Shown here: positions 20,171 through 30,977 of the stretch, piece by piece
How the letters are laid out: each line of letters opens with the position of its first letter
Numbering within the stretch: position 1 is the first letter of the stretch
Source: Protopterus annectens
Lineage: Eukaryota; Chordata; Ceratodontiformes; Protopteridae
Reading direction: 5' to 3'
Length of the DNA: 64,000 nt
Assembly: GCF_019279795.1 (NCBI RefSeq)
Contig: NC_056732.1
Location: 178,935,191-178,999,190 of the forward strand
The notes under the pieces: generated by a model
Told to the model about the DNA's origin: nothing
What the model saw: the letters and a program-made list of their open reading frames with translations, nothing else
Databases searched by the model: none
Translations under genes and position numbers: made by a program

Positions 20171-22891
20171 AGGCAGCGAGGTACAAGGAAAAATGACCCT
20201 CGACCGCTTCCAGAGGGGAGTGGTCGGGCAACACTTCAGAAGCACTGATAGGGTTGGCCAGAGAAAGAATCTCTGGAACCCCGGTTTTGCAGACCTCCTC
20301 TGCCCCGAAAGGGGAGTCTTCCATTGGAGTTTTCCCCCTCTGCCTCTATTGGAGAACTCAGCACATGCGTCACAGAAAAAGTCTTGTGATTTCCTGTGCC
20401 ACATCTTCTCGATCCTCTGATTTCTGGAATAGAATCGTTGGAGTGGAGTGTCTGACACCAACGGCAGATAAGGTCTTGCCATCTTGTTCACACCTTGCCA
20501 GGGTATCTTTCACTTTAGGGCCAAACAAAGAAGCGGCCTCAGTGGGGGCGTTCATGAAGGAAGCCTTAAAGGCGTCCGCAAAGACGCATCCAGGCATGTT
20601 GTCTGGTGACTATACCCGCACCTGCTGCTCTAGCCACTCCTTCCATTGCATGAGAAATAAGACACATGGAAAAATTGGAAATGGACTCTAGGGTGGCTAT
20701 CTGAGTAGCTACATTGTCACGGACCTAGTCAGAAACAGCTCCTGCCAAGGTTTCAGAGAGTTGGTTAATAAGATCCCGCTGGAGCCTCGTAAAGTTTGTC
20801 AAATGGTTCAAAGACCTTACGGTGAAGGTCGATGAAGCAAACACACGCTTTCCTCGTCTATCGCCCGGGACTCCTTGTTGGGCGGATGAACAGTTTGGCT
20901 CTCTTCTGCCAAATCCTTCTTAGTTGCAGCCGCCACCACTATGGCATCTACTGGAAGACCTCCTGACCAATGGGGATGCTCAGCTGGGGGGGGGGGGTTT
21001 ATCAGGCCTCTGCGGTAATGCTTCCAGGGTGTCAGGAGCCTTCCATGCGTGCTGGACGATGAGCTGGATGAGCTCATCAGCCAGCAGAGTAACCCAGAAG
21101 GTAGGGGGCCAGGCACAAAAGGCCTACAGGAATACGGATTCCTCAGAGGAATGAATAGAGGACTTCCAGTCACCTCTCTAAGGATCTCCATGATGTCACC
21201 AAAGGACATTTATCATAGGGTGACCGTGGGGAACCTTCCCAGTTATCAAAGTCCGTATCTTCAGTCAACGACTCCTCAGTGGAGTCCATGTGCTTCCTCG
21301 TGCACGACGCTTTGCAAGGTACTTTCTCAGTGTAAGGTTCTGGGAAAGACTGCAAAGAGGGGGTCTCCTGAGGAGGAGAAACCTGAGGGCCTTGTGCCCA
21401 GTGTCCAGCAGTTGTGGCTTATGAGAGTTGCAGCACAGATGGGGGAGAGGACTCCAACATGTGGGGTCTGCCAACTGAGGCAAGCACCTTCTCCATGGCC
21501 TGGAAGGCCAGCCTGCCCAAGGAGGGATGGGAGCCTGGAACAGAGCACGACAACCTCTGAACTGGGGTCACATCCCACCCCGATGTGCCGATTCCCAGAC
21601 CAGGAGTCTCAAGAGGACTGTGAAGTGTAAGAGAGGGAGGATTCGGGTGCCATCGAAAAAAATAATCAGCATGGAACCAAGAATGCCCTCCCCCACGGCA
21701 CAGCCACTGGCCTGAGAAGAGCCCTACGCTCAGTGCACCAAGGGCCACAAGGACAACTCCAGTTCCAAAGTGAGATCCACTACTGGAGTCAGAGGAAGGG
21801 AAGTTGCTGTCGGAGTAATGAGCTTCAATACTTGGGTGGAAGTCGAAGGAGGAGTATACGTTGGAGTTTGAGGAGATATACATTCACCTGAAGAAAGGAA
21901 TGTGGATTTCGATGGTTGAGAGAGACCTCTGGCCACAAGCAACTGGTCAACAAGCCGCAACACATCTTGCTCAGAGATGCTCTTGGTCAATCTCAGAGAA
22001 ACCAGAGGGCAATTCTGGCCTTTCTAGAAAAGGACTATATTGGCTACCAACGAATGGATCTAAGGAAGGAGAGTATTTGGTCCTTGCTAGTTCGAGAGAT
22101 GCAGAGCCCGAAAGAGAGAACATCTGCACCGAAGAAAATAGTGTGGAAGTAGTCTGTGCCAATGACGTCAATGCCATAGAAGTCAAAGGTGTCTGCACCG
22201 ATGGGCACGGTGCCATTGAGGAAAGTGTCTGCACCGGTAACAATGACGGTGCCGAAAAGGACTGCCCTGAAGAGCATGTCAGTGCCAAAAGTGTCTGCAT
22301 CGTGGAAGACGGTAATGTCATACTCTGGGTCGAAGGGGATTGTACCTGCATGGACAGTGCCGGTAAGGACTGCGACGGAATTATCGAAGCCATAATTGTC
22401 TGCACCGGGAACACTGGTGTCAATAAGGAGGACATGACTGGAGCAAGAATCAACTGGGGCAGTGCTGAGCCTGGAGTAGACAAGGCCACAGGTGGCAGCG
22501 CCGAAGTAGTAGTCATTTTCACCTCCTTAGGAGTCGACTCCCTATAATCTCCAGATGGAGATGAAGTGAGCGTCCTCAATAAGGAAGAGGAAGAACACCT
22601 CTTACGGAGTTTAGCAGGAGGGGGTGAGCCCTCCGACCCAGAAACAGCCTCACAGAAAGGAGATTTGAGAAGACCTTTCAAGATTAATTTGTTCTTTCCC
22701 TCGTTAAGAGTCCTGGTCAAAAAATTTCTACAAATCCCACACTGGGGATCCACAATAAGGTGGGAGACATTTAAACAGACACATAAGTCATGGCCATCAG
22801 AAAGCTGTAACTTATGGCCGCAATCCTTACACTGCTTAAAACCAACACTACTTTTCTTATCAGACAATGATGTGGAGAAGAACAGTACCAA
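20171..22891 (-). pseudogene. DIRS gag-like protein, family 3 copy 3c, N-terminal 306 codons open
   Basis: The frame 21971-22891 begins MVLFFSTSLSDKK and contains the Cys/His module KQCKDCGHKL, HDLCVCLNVSH and CGICRNF (residues about 20-57). It then becomes extremely Ser/Thr/Pro-rich with degenerate repeats (VQTLSSMAPCPS, VQTPLTSMALTS; 22080-22480). Downstream blocks in other frames carry DAIVVAAATKKDLAEESQTV (about 20930) and SLFGPKVKDTLARCEQDGK (about 20520). The C-terminal end abuts the RT at about 20170. Frameshifts and stops break the second half. Confidence 0.7.
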
Positions 22892-23015
22892 AAAGAAGAG
22901 GAAAGGCTACCCAAAAGGGGAAGAAAAGAGAAGGAAGAAGGATTACCAATGATGGGAATGACGAATTACCTCAAAGGTAAGAAAAGGATAATGCAGAGAA
23001 ATAGACTAAAGGGAG

Positions 23016-23029
23016 AGAGTCTTAAGGAT
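23016..23029. repeat. Target-site duplication, left copy, of the Penelope composite
   Basis: AGAGTCTTAAGGAT is identical to 31872-31885 and directly flanks the insertion. The uninterrupted DIRS would contain it once. Confidence 0.85.
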
Positions 23030-23099
23030 ATAGCAAAATAGAGAAACTTCGGACTCAGCACGACTGTGAAATAAAATTAAGAGTTTATTGGGTAAGCGC

Positions 23100-23129
23100 T
23101 TTCGCGTACCTTTCAGTACGCTTCCTCAG
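23100..23129 (-). ncRNA. Hammerhead-like ribozyme motif (minus-strand Penelope copy)
   Basis: On the minus strand: CTGAGGA, one A, the stem GCGTAC, loop TGAAAG, stem GTACGC, then GAAA. It matches the hammerhead core order, with one extra base before stem II. Penelope elements are known to carry hammerheads; the other core stems are not resolved here. Confidence 0.4.
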
Positions 23130-23761
23130 ACCATAAAAGTAGTAACAAAACTGTGTGCTCTTATATAGCAGCAACAAATGCAATAATTGATTAAAGCAAT
23201 GAGCTTAATAAGCAATTAATCAAGAGCAAATAGAACCACTAACTTAAAAATGCACTACAGTTTAAAGACATAGATTCATCACTGGTGTAAAAACAGCTAT
23301 AAAAGACAGTATAAAAACTAATAGCACTGACATAAAATGTATACATACATAATGGAGGAACTTAATTATTATTACTTCATACTAAAACATCTCAAGACAT
23401 TTATTTAATCTAAAGGTACATATAAAAAAAATGTTTAAATAAAGTGCATGTGCAATGAATAAGTGAACGATATAAAAGAAAATTTTAACATATGAAGAAA
23501 GAACAAGTACACAGAATATAGCAATGCAGCAAAGTGAGTATCAAATATGCCATTTTTCAACATATAAAAATAAAAATAAAACAGAAGAACTTGATGTAAT
23601 ACTAAAAAATGTACATGTACATGTCACTGGAGAAACCTAAGTGAAGCTATAAGCTTACAAACCAAGCTAAAATATCTAAAGAAGAGGAAAACCTCATGAA
23701 GGAAATGTACTTATGTAATAGTGTAATGCCATAAATGCTATAGGTATATTCTGCTTAAAGC

Positions 23762-26010
23762 TCATCTACGTGTGTTAAGGTAGGGTTTGATAGAAACATA
23801 AAGGTTTAGGCCTGGAGGGTAATGCCCTTTTAACCTCAATATGCATTTTAGTTCCTTTAGCTCTAACAAATTCTGATAGTCTCCACCTCTAACGTTGGGT
23901 TCTACAATTTCTAGCACCCTGAACACAAAAGAATGACTTGAAAAACATTGCACATGTTTAGCCAAAGCGTTAAGTTCATTCAATTTCTTTATATCATATG
24001 TATGATTGTAAATCCTATTTTTAACTTCGTTTAAGGCCTACATAAAAAGCAGGACAATGTACACACGTCGCTAAATAAATTAACCCTGAACTATCACAGG
24101 TAGCAAAGAACTTAGGTTTGAAGGTATATTTTATTTCTGGATGTACATAAGTTTGTTCTTTAGTGATAAACTTACAGTAACTGCAATGTTTGCAATGAAA
24201 AGTGCCCAAAACTACATGGGGTTGCAATTTGGTGGAAATTGGCCTGTCACAAAGCAATCTTTTGAGATTTTTATTGTTCCTATATGTAAAATGAGGAGCA
24301 TTCCCTACCAGTTGTTGTGTGAAGGCATTTGTCAGAAGCACCTTCCAATTATTATTTATTATCTCTCTAATGTTACAGCTATCATTGGTATAGGTTGTAA
24401 CAAAGCTTAACTTTCCAGAGGAAAGGAAAGCATTCTTAGTACCTGTGATGTGAGGGCAAGCATGTGTAATACATGCTGGTGACTCTACATCTTTTAACAA
24501 TTGCGCCCTGATTGTTCTTACTAAATTAGCATCATACTGTCCGTCTAGAAATAGGCGTTCCAGTTTATCTGCCTCTAAAAACAAATCTGCAGGGTCTTTG
24601 CAGATTTTCAAAAGCCTGATAAACTGACTTTTAACTATGCCCTTGTATACATGGCGTGGGTGCATGCTATCATAGCGTAGTATGGTATTCCTCCAACAAG
24701 TTTTCCTAAACAGAGTAGAGCTTAAATAGCCATTTCTTATATCCAAGGTCACATCCAGAAAATTAACCGAATCAAATGAAGTCTGTGCTGTGAATTTAAG
24801 GAAGGTAGTGGTGGTTTCCAGATAACTCTTAAAGACAAAGAATTCCTCTATTGAGCCTTCCCAAATCAATAGGATATCATCAACAAAACGGTAATACGCT
24901 ATAACTTTCTTGAAAAGAAGGTGAGTAAAGACATAATCCTTCTCCCATTTGTACATTACCAAGTTTGCATACGTGTTTGCACAAGGGGTGCCCATAGCTA
25001 CCCCTGAGGTCTGTAGATATAGGCACCCCTCAAAGGCAAACACATTATTGCTCAAAACAAGGTCCAACAGTTGACAAATTAAAATAACATCATTCCTTTT
25101 CACCTGTTGGAAAGCTGATAACAATTCTCTTACAGCTTGTATCCCCTCAGCATTAGGTATGGACGTAAATAAACTATTTACGTCCATAGTGACTAAAAGG
25201 TGTTCTCCCTTAACCAATATTTTATCAATGGAATTAAAGGACTCCAGAAGTTGATAGGTGTCTTTAAGTATACTGGGAATTTCATTCATTAAAGGTCTCA
25301 TAGTTTTTTCTAAGTATACAGAAATATTCTCAGTTACCCATTTCTCACTAGCTACAATGGGTCTCAATGGTGGAGGAAAAACACCTTTGTGCATTTTTGG
25401 TAGTCCTTTAATTAGAGGCACCTGTGGATTATCTACCGAAAAATACTCATATAAATCTTGTGATATTTGGCCGCACATGAGTAGGTCATAAAGCTCGTCT
25501 TTTATCCCAGCTATAATACTTGCCATTCTCGCTGCGTCTATTTCCAAATAGGTGGATTCATCTCTTAACAAATCCAGCATTAAAGACTGATAAAACGTAC
25601 TATCAAAAACAGCTACCCCTCCTCCCTTATCCACAGGCCTAAAAGTTATAGAAGGATTATTAGTCAGAGTAAATAAGGAGTTTTGTAATTCCTTAGACAT
25701 ATTAAAGTACATGCATTTTTTCTTGGTGTTAATACAGTATTCATAAATGTCTTTCTCACAGAGTTTTATAAACAATTCAACATGCCCCGGTAGTATGGGG
25801 GAAAAAGAACTTTTTCTTTTGAACAGAGTTACTTCATTGGCTGTACTACTGTCTTTATCAAGAGATTTCGATTTAAAGAATATCTTTAACGCTATGGCGC
25901 GTCCGAACATTCTAAGGTCCATCAATAAATCAGGGAGAATGCTTCCCTGCGAGGGTACAAACGTCAACCCTCTATTAAGTAACTCTATCATGTGCAGACA
26001 AAACATACCT
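23762..26010 (-). pseudogene. Penelope RT-GIY-YIG polyprotein, minus-strand copy, three breaks or fewer
   Basis: A 661-codon open frame (24021-26006) holds DVNSLFTSIPNAEG, GVAMGTPCANTYANLVMY, YRFVDDILLIWEG and NFLDVTLDI, then a Cys-rich HCKHCSYCKF knuckle and the GIY-YIG core LIYLATCVHCPAFYVG. A deletion after that core shifts the frame; the remainder continues at 23762-23983 (RGGDYQNLLELKEL then PPGLNLYVS). A two-base loss near 25990 breaks the N-terminus. Sequence is nearly identical to the plus copy at 28815-30977, so duplication or insertion was recent. Confidence 0.85.
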
Positions 26011-26036
26011 TGACATGTTGAAAAAAAGCTGAGTCT

Positions 26037-26559
26037 CTATAGTTTCTGTCGCCTTCTCTGAAGGACTGCATTCTCCTCCGATAACTTGCGTTTCCTGTTG
26101 TCCCAGCTGTTCCGTTGTTCTCTCGTTGGGACGGATTTCCTTATCGGATACGGCAAAAAAGGAGCAATATGTGTGCTGTTTTTTGGTACAGCTCCTAAAT
26201 CCCTTGGACTTGCCCTAATGCGATCAGCTTCTTGATTTGGGAGTGGTGTGGAGGTGACCACTACAGACGTAGCAATGATAGGAACCTCTGGTGGTGTAGT
26301 AAAGTTGTCTCCTGAGATGTCCTCTTGGACGGCTCGTGCGGGTGGTGGAACGGCAGGATCAGCCCTGACTGGCGCTGTCAGTGTGTCGTCATGAGGCGCC
26401 AGATTTGGAAAGTGCATACGAGAAGCAGTGTTGGGTGATTCCCTTCTTGGCCAAATAAAGACGTTCCCGGAAAGGAAGTCCTGGTAGTCTCGTTGTAGCT
26501 TCTTATGCTTGATTTGCTGTAAACGTACAGCATAAGAGCTAACCTGATTGTATAAATTA
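26037..26559 (-). pseudogene. Penelope ORF1, truncated minus-strand copy
   Basis: It equals the last about 175 residues of ORF1 at 27781-28794, including the basic C-terminus NRKRKLSEENAVLQRRR. It is cut at 26559, where AT-rich filler joins it to the plus-strand partial copy. Confidence 0.75.
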
Positions 26560-26573
26560 ATAAATAAAATTAA

Positions 26574-27743
26574 TAAAATATACCTTCAAACCTAAGTTCT
26601 TTGCTACCTGTGATAGTTCAGGGTTAATTTATTTAGCGACGTGTGTACATTGTCCTGCTTTTTATGTAGGCCTTATGAAACGCAAGTTAAAAAATAGGAT
26701 TTACAATCATACATATGATATAAAGAAATTGAATGAACTTAACGCTTTGGCTAAACATGTGCAATGTTTTTCAAGTCATTCTTTTGTGTTCAGGGTGCTA
26801 GAAATTGTAGAACCCAACGAGTTAGAGGTGGAGACTATCAGAATTTGTTAGAGCTAAAGGAACTAAAATGGATATTGAGGTTAAAAGGGCATTACCCTCC
26901 AGGCCTAAACCTTTATGTTTCTATCAAACCCTACCTTAACACACGTAGATGAGCTTTAAGCAGAATATACCTATAGCATTTATGGCATTACACTATTACA
27001 TAAGTACATTTCCTTCATGAGGTTTTCCTCTTCTTTAGATATTTTAGCTTGGTTTGTAAGCTTATAGCTTCACTTAGGTTTCTCCAGTGACATGTACATG
27101 TGCATTTTTTAGTATTACATCAAGTTCTTCTGTTTTATTTTTATTTTTATTTTTATATGTTGAAAAATGGCATATTTGATACTCACTTTGCTGCATTGCT
27201 ATATTCTGTGTACTTGTTCTTTCTTCATATGTTAAAATTTTCTTTTATATCGTTCACTTATTCATTGCACATGCACTTTAAACATTTTTTTTATATGTAC
27301 CTTTAGATTAAATAAATGTCTTGAGATGTTTTAGTATGAAGTAATAATAATTAAGTTCCTCCATTATGTATGTATACATTTTATGTCAGTGCTATTAGTT
27401 TTTATACTGTCTTTTATAGCTGTTTTTACACCACTGATGAATCTATGTCTTTAAACAGTAGTGCATTTTTAAGTTAGTGGTTCTATTTGCTCTTGATTAA
27501 TTGCTTATTAAGCTCATTGCTTTAATCAATTATTGCATTTGTTGCTGCTATATAAGAGCACACAGTTTTGTTACTACTTTTATGGTCTGAGGAAGCGTAC
27601 TGAAAGGTACGCGAAAGCGCTTACCCAATAAACTCTTCATTTTATTTCACAGTCGTGCTGAGTCCGAAGTTTCTCTATTTTGCTATATTCTCTATTTGCT
27701 TAACCAAGGACTCTGTTGTTGTGGTGGTCTATCGTTTTGCTCT
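26574..27743 (+). mobile_element. Penelope 3' partial copy (pseudo-LTR) upstream of the longer copy
   Basis: It begins inside the endonuclease coding end (equivalent to about 30710), runs through the 3' UTR, and continues directly into the leader of the longer copy. It includes the endonuclease tail in shifted frame (26764-26952). It shares with the longer copy the extra two bases in AACGAGTTAG. Confidence 0.8.
27587..27616 (+). ncRNA. Hammerhead-like ribozyme motif (Penelope pseudo-LTR)
   Basis: CTGAGGA, A, GCGTAC, TGAAAG, GTACGC, GAAA, identical to 31715-31744. Its place just ahead of the longer copy's leader fits a self-cleaving 5' end, as described for other Penelope elements. Confidence 0.42.
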
Positions 27744-27780
27744 CTCACTTTTTTGTTTTAGTACCACCACCACGCACGAC

Positions 27781-28794
27781 ATGACAAACCCTAACGTGGA
27801 GTTGGATTATGTTCCAGAGCCGAGGATACCCCATAGAAAAGAACAATGGACAACAATGCTGAATACTGAATTCAATCCTTTATTGGATCTGGACCTTAGA
27901 GCACCGAATGGTAATCAAATTGACATTAATACTGACAATTTGGAAATGTTTAATTCTAAATTTAAAACTTTAGAAAATGACCTCTATAGATTCCAACGTT
28001 TGAATTGGCAAAGAAAACACATGGAAGCTTGTAAACGTTTTAAGCTCATTCCCCGAGGTATGCGCATACTTTGTATGCCGACATACGGTGATACCCACCC
28101 CATTTTACTTAAGAGATGGCAGGAGCTTAATTTGGAAACCAGCATGAAGTACATCCAGTTACTAATCGATTACTTTGCCCCGCTGGAAAAAGAACTTTTA
28201 ACCAAGATTAATTGTGCACAACACGAATTGAATGAAACCTTTCCTGACGATCACTTTCAACGTAGAATGGATAATTTATACAATCAGGTTAGCTCTTATG
28301 CTGTACGTTTACAGCAAATCAAGCATAAGAAGCTACAACAAGACTACCAGGACTTCCTTTCCGGGAACGTCTTTATTTGGCCAAGAAGGGAATCACCCAA
28401 CACTGCTTCTCGTATGCACTTTCCAAATCTGGCGCCTCATGACGACACACTGACAGCGCCAGTCAGGGCTGATCCTGCCGTTCCACCACCCACACGAGCC
28501 GTCCAAGAGGACATCTCAGGAGACAACTTTACTACACCACCAGAGGTTCCTATCATTGCTACGTCTGTAGTGGTCACCTCCACACCACTCCCAAATCAAG
28601 AAGCTGATCGCATTAGGGCAAGTCCAAGGGATTTAGGAGCTGTACCAAAAAACAGCACACATATTGCTCCTTTTTTGCCGTATCCAATAAGGAAATCCGT
28701 CCCAACGAGAGAACAACGGAACAGCTGGGACAACAGGAAACGCAAGTTATCGGAGGAGAATGCAGTCCTTCAGAGAAGGCGACAGAAACTATAG
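27781..28794 (+). CDS. Penelope ORF1 protein, function unknown
   Basis: 337 codons from the Met after the T-rich leader (the frame is open from 27655, but the earlier codons lie in the repeated leader). Start reads MTNPNVELDYVPEPRIPHRK. The middle (residues about 40-190) is predicted helical and charged (FKTLENDLYRFQRLNWQRKH, VRLQQIKHKKLQQDYQ). A Pro/Thr-rich segment follows, and the end is strongly basic (NRKRKLSEENAVLQRRRQ), a possible nuclear-localisation or RNA-binding tail. I recognise no named domain. The last about 180 nt overlap the frame leading into the RT ORF, and two consensus -1 slippery heptamers lie in that overlap. Confidence 0.75.
   Translation: MTNPNVELDYVPEPRIPHRKEQWTTMLNTEFNPLLDLDLRAPNGNQIDINTDNLEMFNSKFKTLENDLYRFQRLNWQRKHMEACKRFKLIPRGMRILCMPTYGDTHPILLKRWQELNLETSMKYIQLLIDYFAPLEKELLTKINCAQHELNETFPDDHFQRRMDNLYNQVSSYAVRLQQIKHKKLQQDYQDFLSGNVFIWPRRESPNTASRMHFPNLAPHDDTLTAPVRADPAVPPPTRAVQEDISGDNFTTPPEVPIIATSVVVTSTPLPNQEADRIRASPRDLGAVPKNSTHIAPFLPYPIRKSVPTREQRNSWDNRKRKLSEENAVLQRRRQKL
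28647..28677 (+). promoter_or_regulatory. Candidate -1 ribosomal frameshift signal between Penelope ORF1 and RT ORF
   Basis: A AAA AAC (28647-28653) and T TTT TTG (28671-28677) both sit in the X XXY YYZ register of ORF1. The -1 frame is open from about 28617 straight into the RT ORF. A 6-bp stem GTCCCA/TGGGAC (28699-28704 with 28726-28731) lies downstream of the second heptamer, rather far for a classical stimulator. Confidence 0.45.
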
Positions 28795-28814
28795 AGACTC
28801 AGCTTTTTTTCAAC

Positions 28815-30977
28815 ATGTCAAGGTATGTTTTGTCTGCACATGATAAAGAGTTACTTAATAGAGGGTTGACGTTTGTACCCTCGCAGGGAAGCATTCTCCC
28901 CGATTTATTGATGGACCTTAGAATGTTCGGACGCGCCATAGCGTTAAAGATATTCTTTAAATCAAAATCTCTTGATAAAGACAGTAGTACAGCCAATGAA
29001 GTAACTCTGTTCAAAAGAAAAAGTTCTTTTTCCCCCATACTACCGGGGCATGTTGAATTGTTTATAAAACTCTGTGAGAAAGACATTTATGAATACTGTA
29101 TTAACACCAAGAAAAAATGCATGTACGTTAATATGTCTAAGGAATTACAAAACTCCTTATTTACTCTGACTAATAATCCTTCTATAACTTTTAGGCCTGT
29201 GGATAAGGGAGGAGGGGTAGCTGTTTTTGATAGTACGTTTTATCAGTCTTTAATGCTGGATTTGTTAAGAGATGAATCCACCTATTTGGAAATAGACGCA
29301 GCGAGAATGGCAAGTATTATAGCTGGGATAAAAGACGAGCTTTATGACCTACTCATGTGCGGCCAAATATCACAAGATTTATATGAGTATTTTTCGGTAG
29401 ATAATCCACAGGTGCCTCTAATTAAAGGACTACCAAAAATGCACAAAGGTGTTTTTCCTCCACCATTAAGACCCATTGTAGCTAGTGAGAAATGGGTAAC
29501 TGAGAATATTTCTGTATACTTAGAAAAAACTATGAGACCTTTAATGAATGAAATTCCCAGTATACTTAAAGACACCTATCAACTTCTGGAGTCCTTTAAT
29601 TCCATTGATAAAATATTGGTTAAGGGAGAACACCTTTTAGTCACTATGGACGTAAATAGTTTATTTACGTCCATACCTAATGCTGAGGGGATACAAGCTG
29701 TAAGAGAATTGCTATCAGCTTTCCAACAGGTGAAAAGGAATGATGTTATTTTAATTTGTCAACTGTTGGACCTTGTTTTGAGCAATAACGCGTTTGCCTT
29801 TGAGGGGTGCCTATATCTACAGACCTCAGGGGTAGCTATGGGCACCCCTTGTGCAAACACGTATGCAAACTTGGTAATGTACAAATGGGAGAAGGATTAT
29901 GTCTTTACTCACCTTCTTTTCAAGAAAGTTATAGCGTATTACCGTTTTGTTGATGATATCCTATTGATTTGGGAAGGCTCAATAGAGGAATTCTTTGTCT
30001 TTAAGAGTTATCTGGAAACCACCACTACCTTCCTTAAATTCACAGCACAGACTTCATTTGATTCGGTTAATTTTCTGGATGTGACCTTGGATATAAGAAA
30101 TGGCTATTTAAGCTCTACTCTGTTTAGGAAAACTTGTTGGAGGAATACCATACTACGCTATGATAGCATGCACCCACGCCATGTATACAAGGGCATAGTT
30201 AAAAGTCAGTTTATCAGGCTTTTGAAAATCTGCAAAGACCCTGCAGATTTGTTTTTAGAGGCAGATAAACTGGAACGCCTATTTCTAGACAGACAGTATG
30301 ATGCTAACTTAGTAAGAACAATCAGGGCGCAATTGTTAAAAGATGCAGAGTCACCAGCATGTATTACACATGCTTGCCCTCACATCACAGGTACTAAGAA
30401 TGCTTTCCTTTCCTCTGGAAAGTTAAGCTTTGTTACAACCTATACCAATGATAGCTGTAACATTAGAGAGATAATAAATAATAATTGGAAGGTGCTTCTG
30501 ACAGATGCCTTCACACAACAACTGGTAGGGAATGCTCCTCATTTTACAAATAGGAACAATAAAAATCTCAAAAGACTGCTTTGTGACAGGCCAATTTCCA
30601 CCAAATTGCAACCCCATGTAGTTTTGGGCACTTTTCCTTGCAAACATTGCAGTTACTGTAAGTTTATCACTAAAGAACAAACTTATGTACATCCAGAAAT
30701 AAAATATACCTTCAAACCTAAGTTCTTTGCTACCTGTGATAGTTCAGGGTTAATTTATTTAGCGACGTGTGTACATTGTCCTGCTTTTTATGTAGGCCTT
30801 ACGAAACGCAAGTTAAAAAATAGGATTTACAATCATACATATGATATAAAGAAATTGAATGAACTTAACGCTTTGGCTAAACATGTGCAATGTTTTTCAA
30901 GTCATTCTTTTGTGTTCAGGGTGCTAGAAATTGTAGAACCCAACGAGTTAGAGGTGGAGACTATCAGAATTTGTTAG
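28815..30977 (+). CDS. Penelope reverse transcriptase with GIY-YIG endonuclease
   Basis: 720 codons from the first Met, but the conserved Penelope start (FFNMSRYVLSAHDKELLNRG) begins upstream of it, so translation may enter by frameshift from ORF1. RT motifs: DVNSLFTSIP (Asp about 279), GVAMGTPCANTYANL, RFVDDILLIW (FVDD 378-381), NFLDVTLDI. A Cys knuckle CKHCSYC lies near 608, and the GIY-YIG core runs from LIYLATC (about 646) to FYVGLTKRKLKNRIYNH. The enzyme nicks target DNA and primes reverse transcription there. A two-base insertion near 30945, compared with the minus copy, replaces the last about 40 residues by NELEVETIRIC, so the endonuclease tail is probably defective. Confidence 0.9.
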   Translation: MSRYVLSAHDKELLNRGLTFVPSQGSILPDLLMDLRMFGRAIALKIFFKSKSLDKDSSTANEVTLFKRKSSFSPILPGHVELFIKLCEKDIYEYCINTKKKCMYVNMSKELQNSLFTLTNNPSITFRPVDKGGGVAVFDSTFYQSLMLDLLRDESTYLEIDAARMASIIAGIKDELYDLLMCGQISQDLYEYFSVDNPQVPLIKGLPKMHKGVFPPPLRPIVASEKWVTENISVYLEKTMRPLMNEIPSILKDTYQLLESFNSIDKILVKGEHLLVTMDVNSLFTSIPNAEGIQAVRELLSAFQQVKRNDVILICQLLDLVLSNNAFAFEGCLYLQTSGVAMGTPCANTYANLVMYKWEKDYVFTHLLFKKVIAYYRFVDDILLIWEGSIEEFFVFKSYLETTTTFLKFTAQTSFDSVNFLDVTLDIRNGYLSSTLFRKTCWRNTILRYDSMHPRHVYKGIVKSQFIRLLKICKDPADLFLEADKLERLFLDRQYDANLVRTIRAQLLKDAESPACITHACPHITGTKNAFLSSGKLSFVTTYTNDSCNIREIINNNWKVLLTDAFTQQLVGNAPHFTNRNNKNLKRLLCDRPISTKLQPHVVLGTFPCKHCSYCKFITKEQTYVHPEIKYTFKPKFFATCDSSGLIYLATCVHCPAFYVGLTKRKLKNRIYNHTYDIKKLNELNALAKHVQCFSSHSFVFRVLEIVEPNELEVETIRIC
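29645..29675. repeat. Perfect 14-bp inverted repeat inside the RT motif A codons
   Basis: Arms 29645-29658 and 29662-29675 are exact reverse complements separated by three bases. They encode MDVNSLFTSI, including the catalytic Asp. The same palindrome is in the minus copy near 25160-25190. Confidence 0.85.

Noticed and set aside
21861..22547. 228-codon plus-strand frame
   Set aside because: Antisense shadow of the Ser/Pro-rich family 3c gag; its Asp/Gly/Glu/Val-rich repeats mirror the gag repeats.
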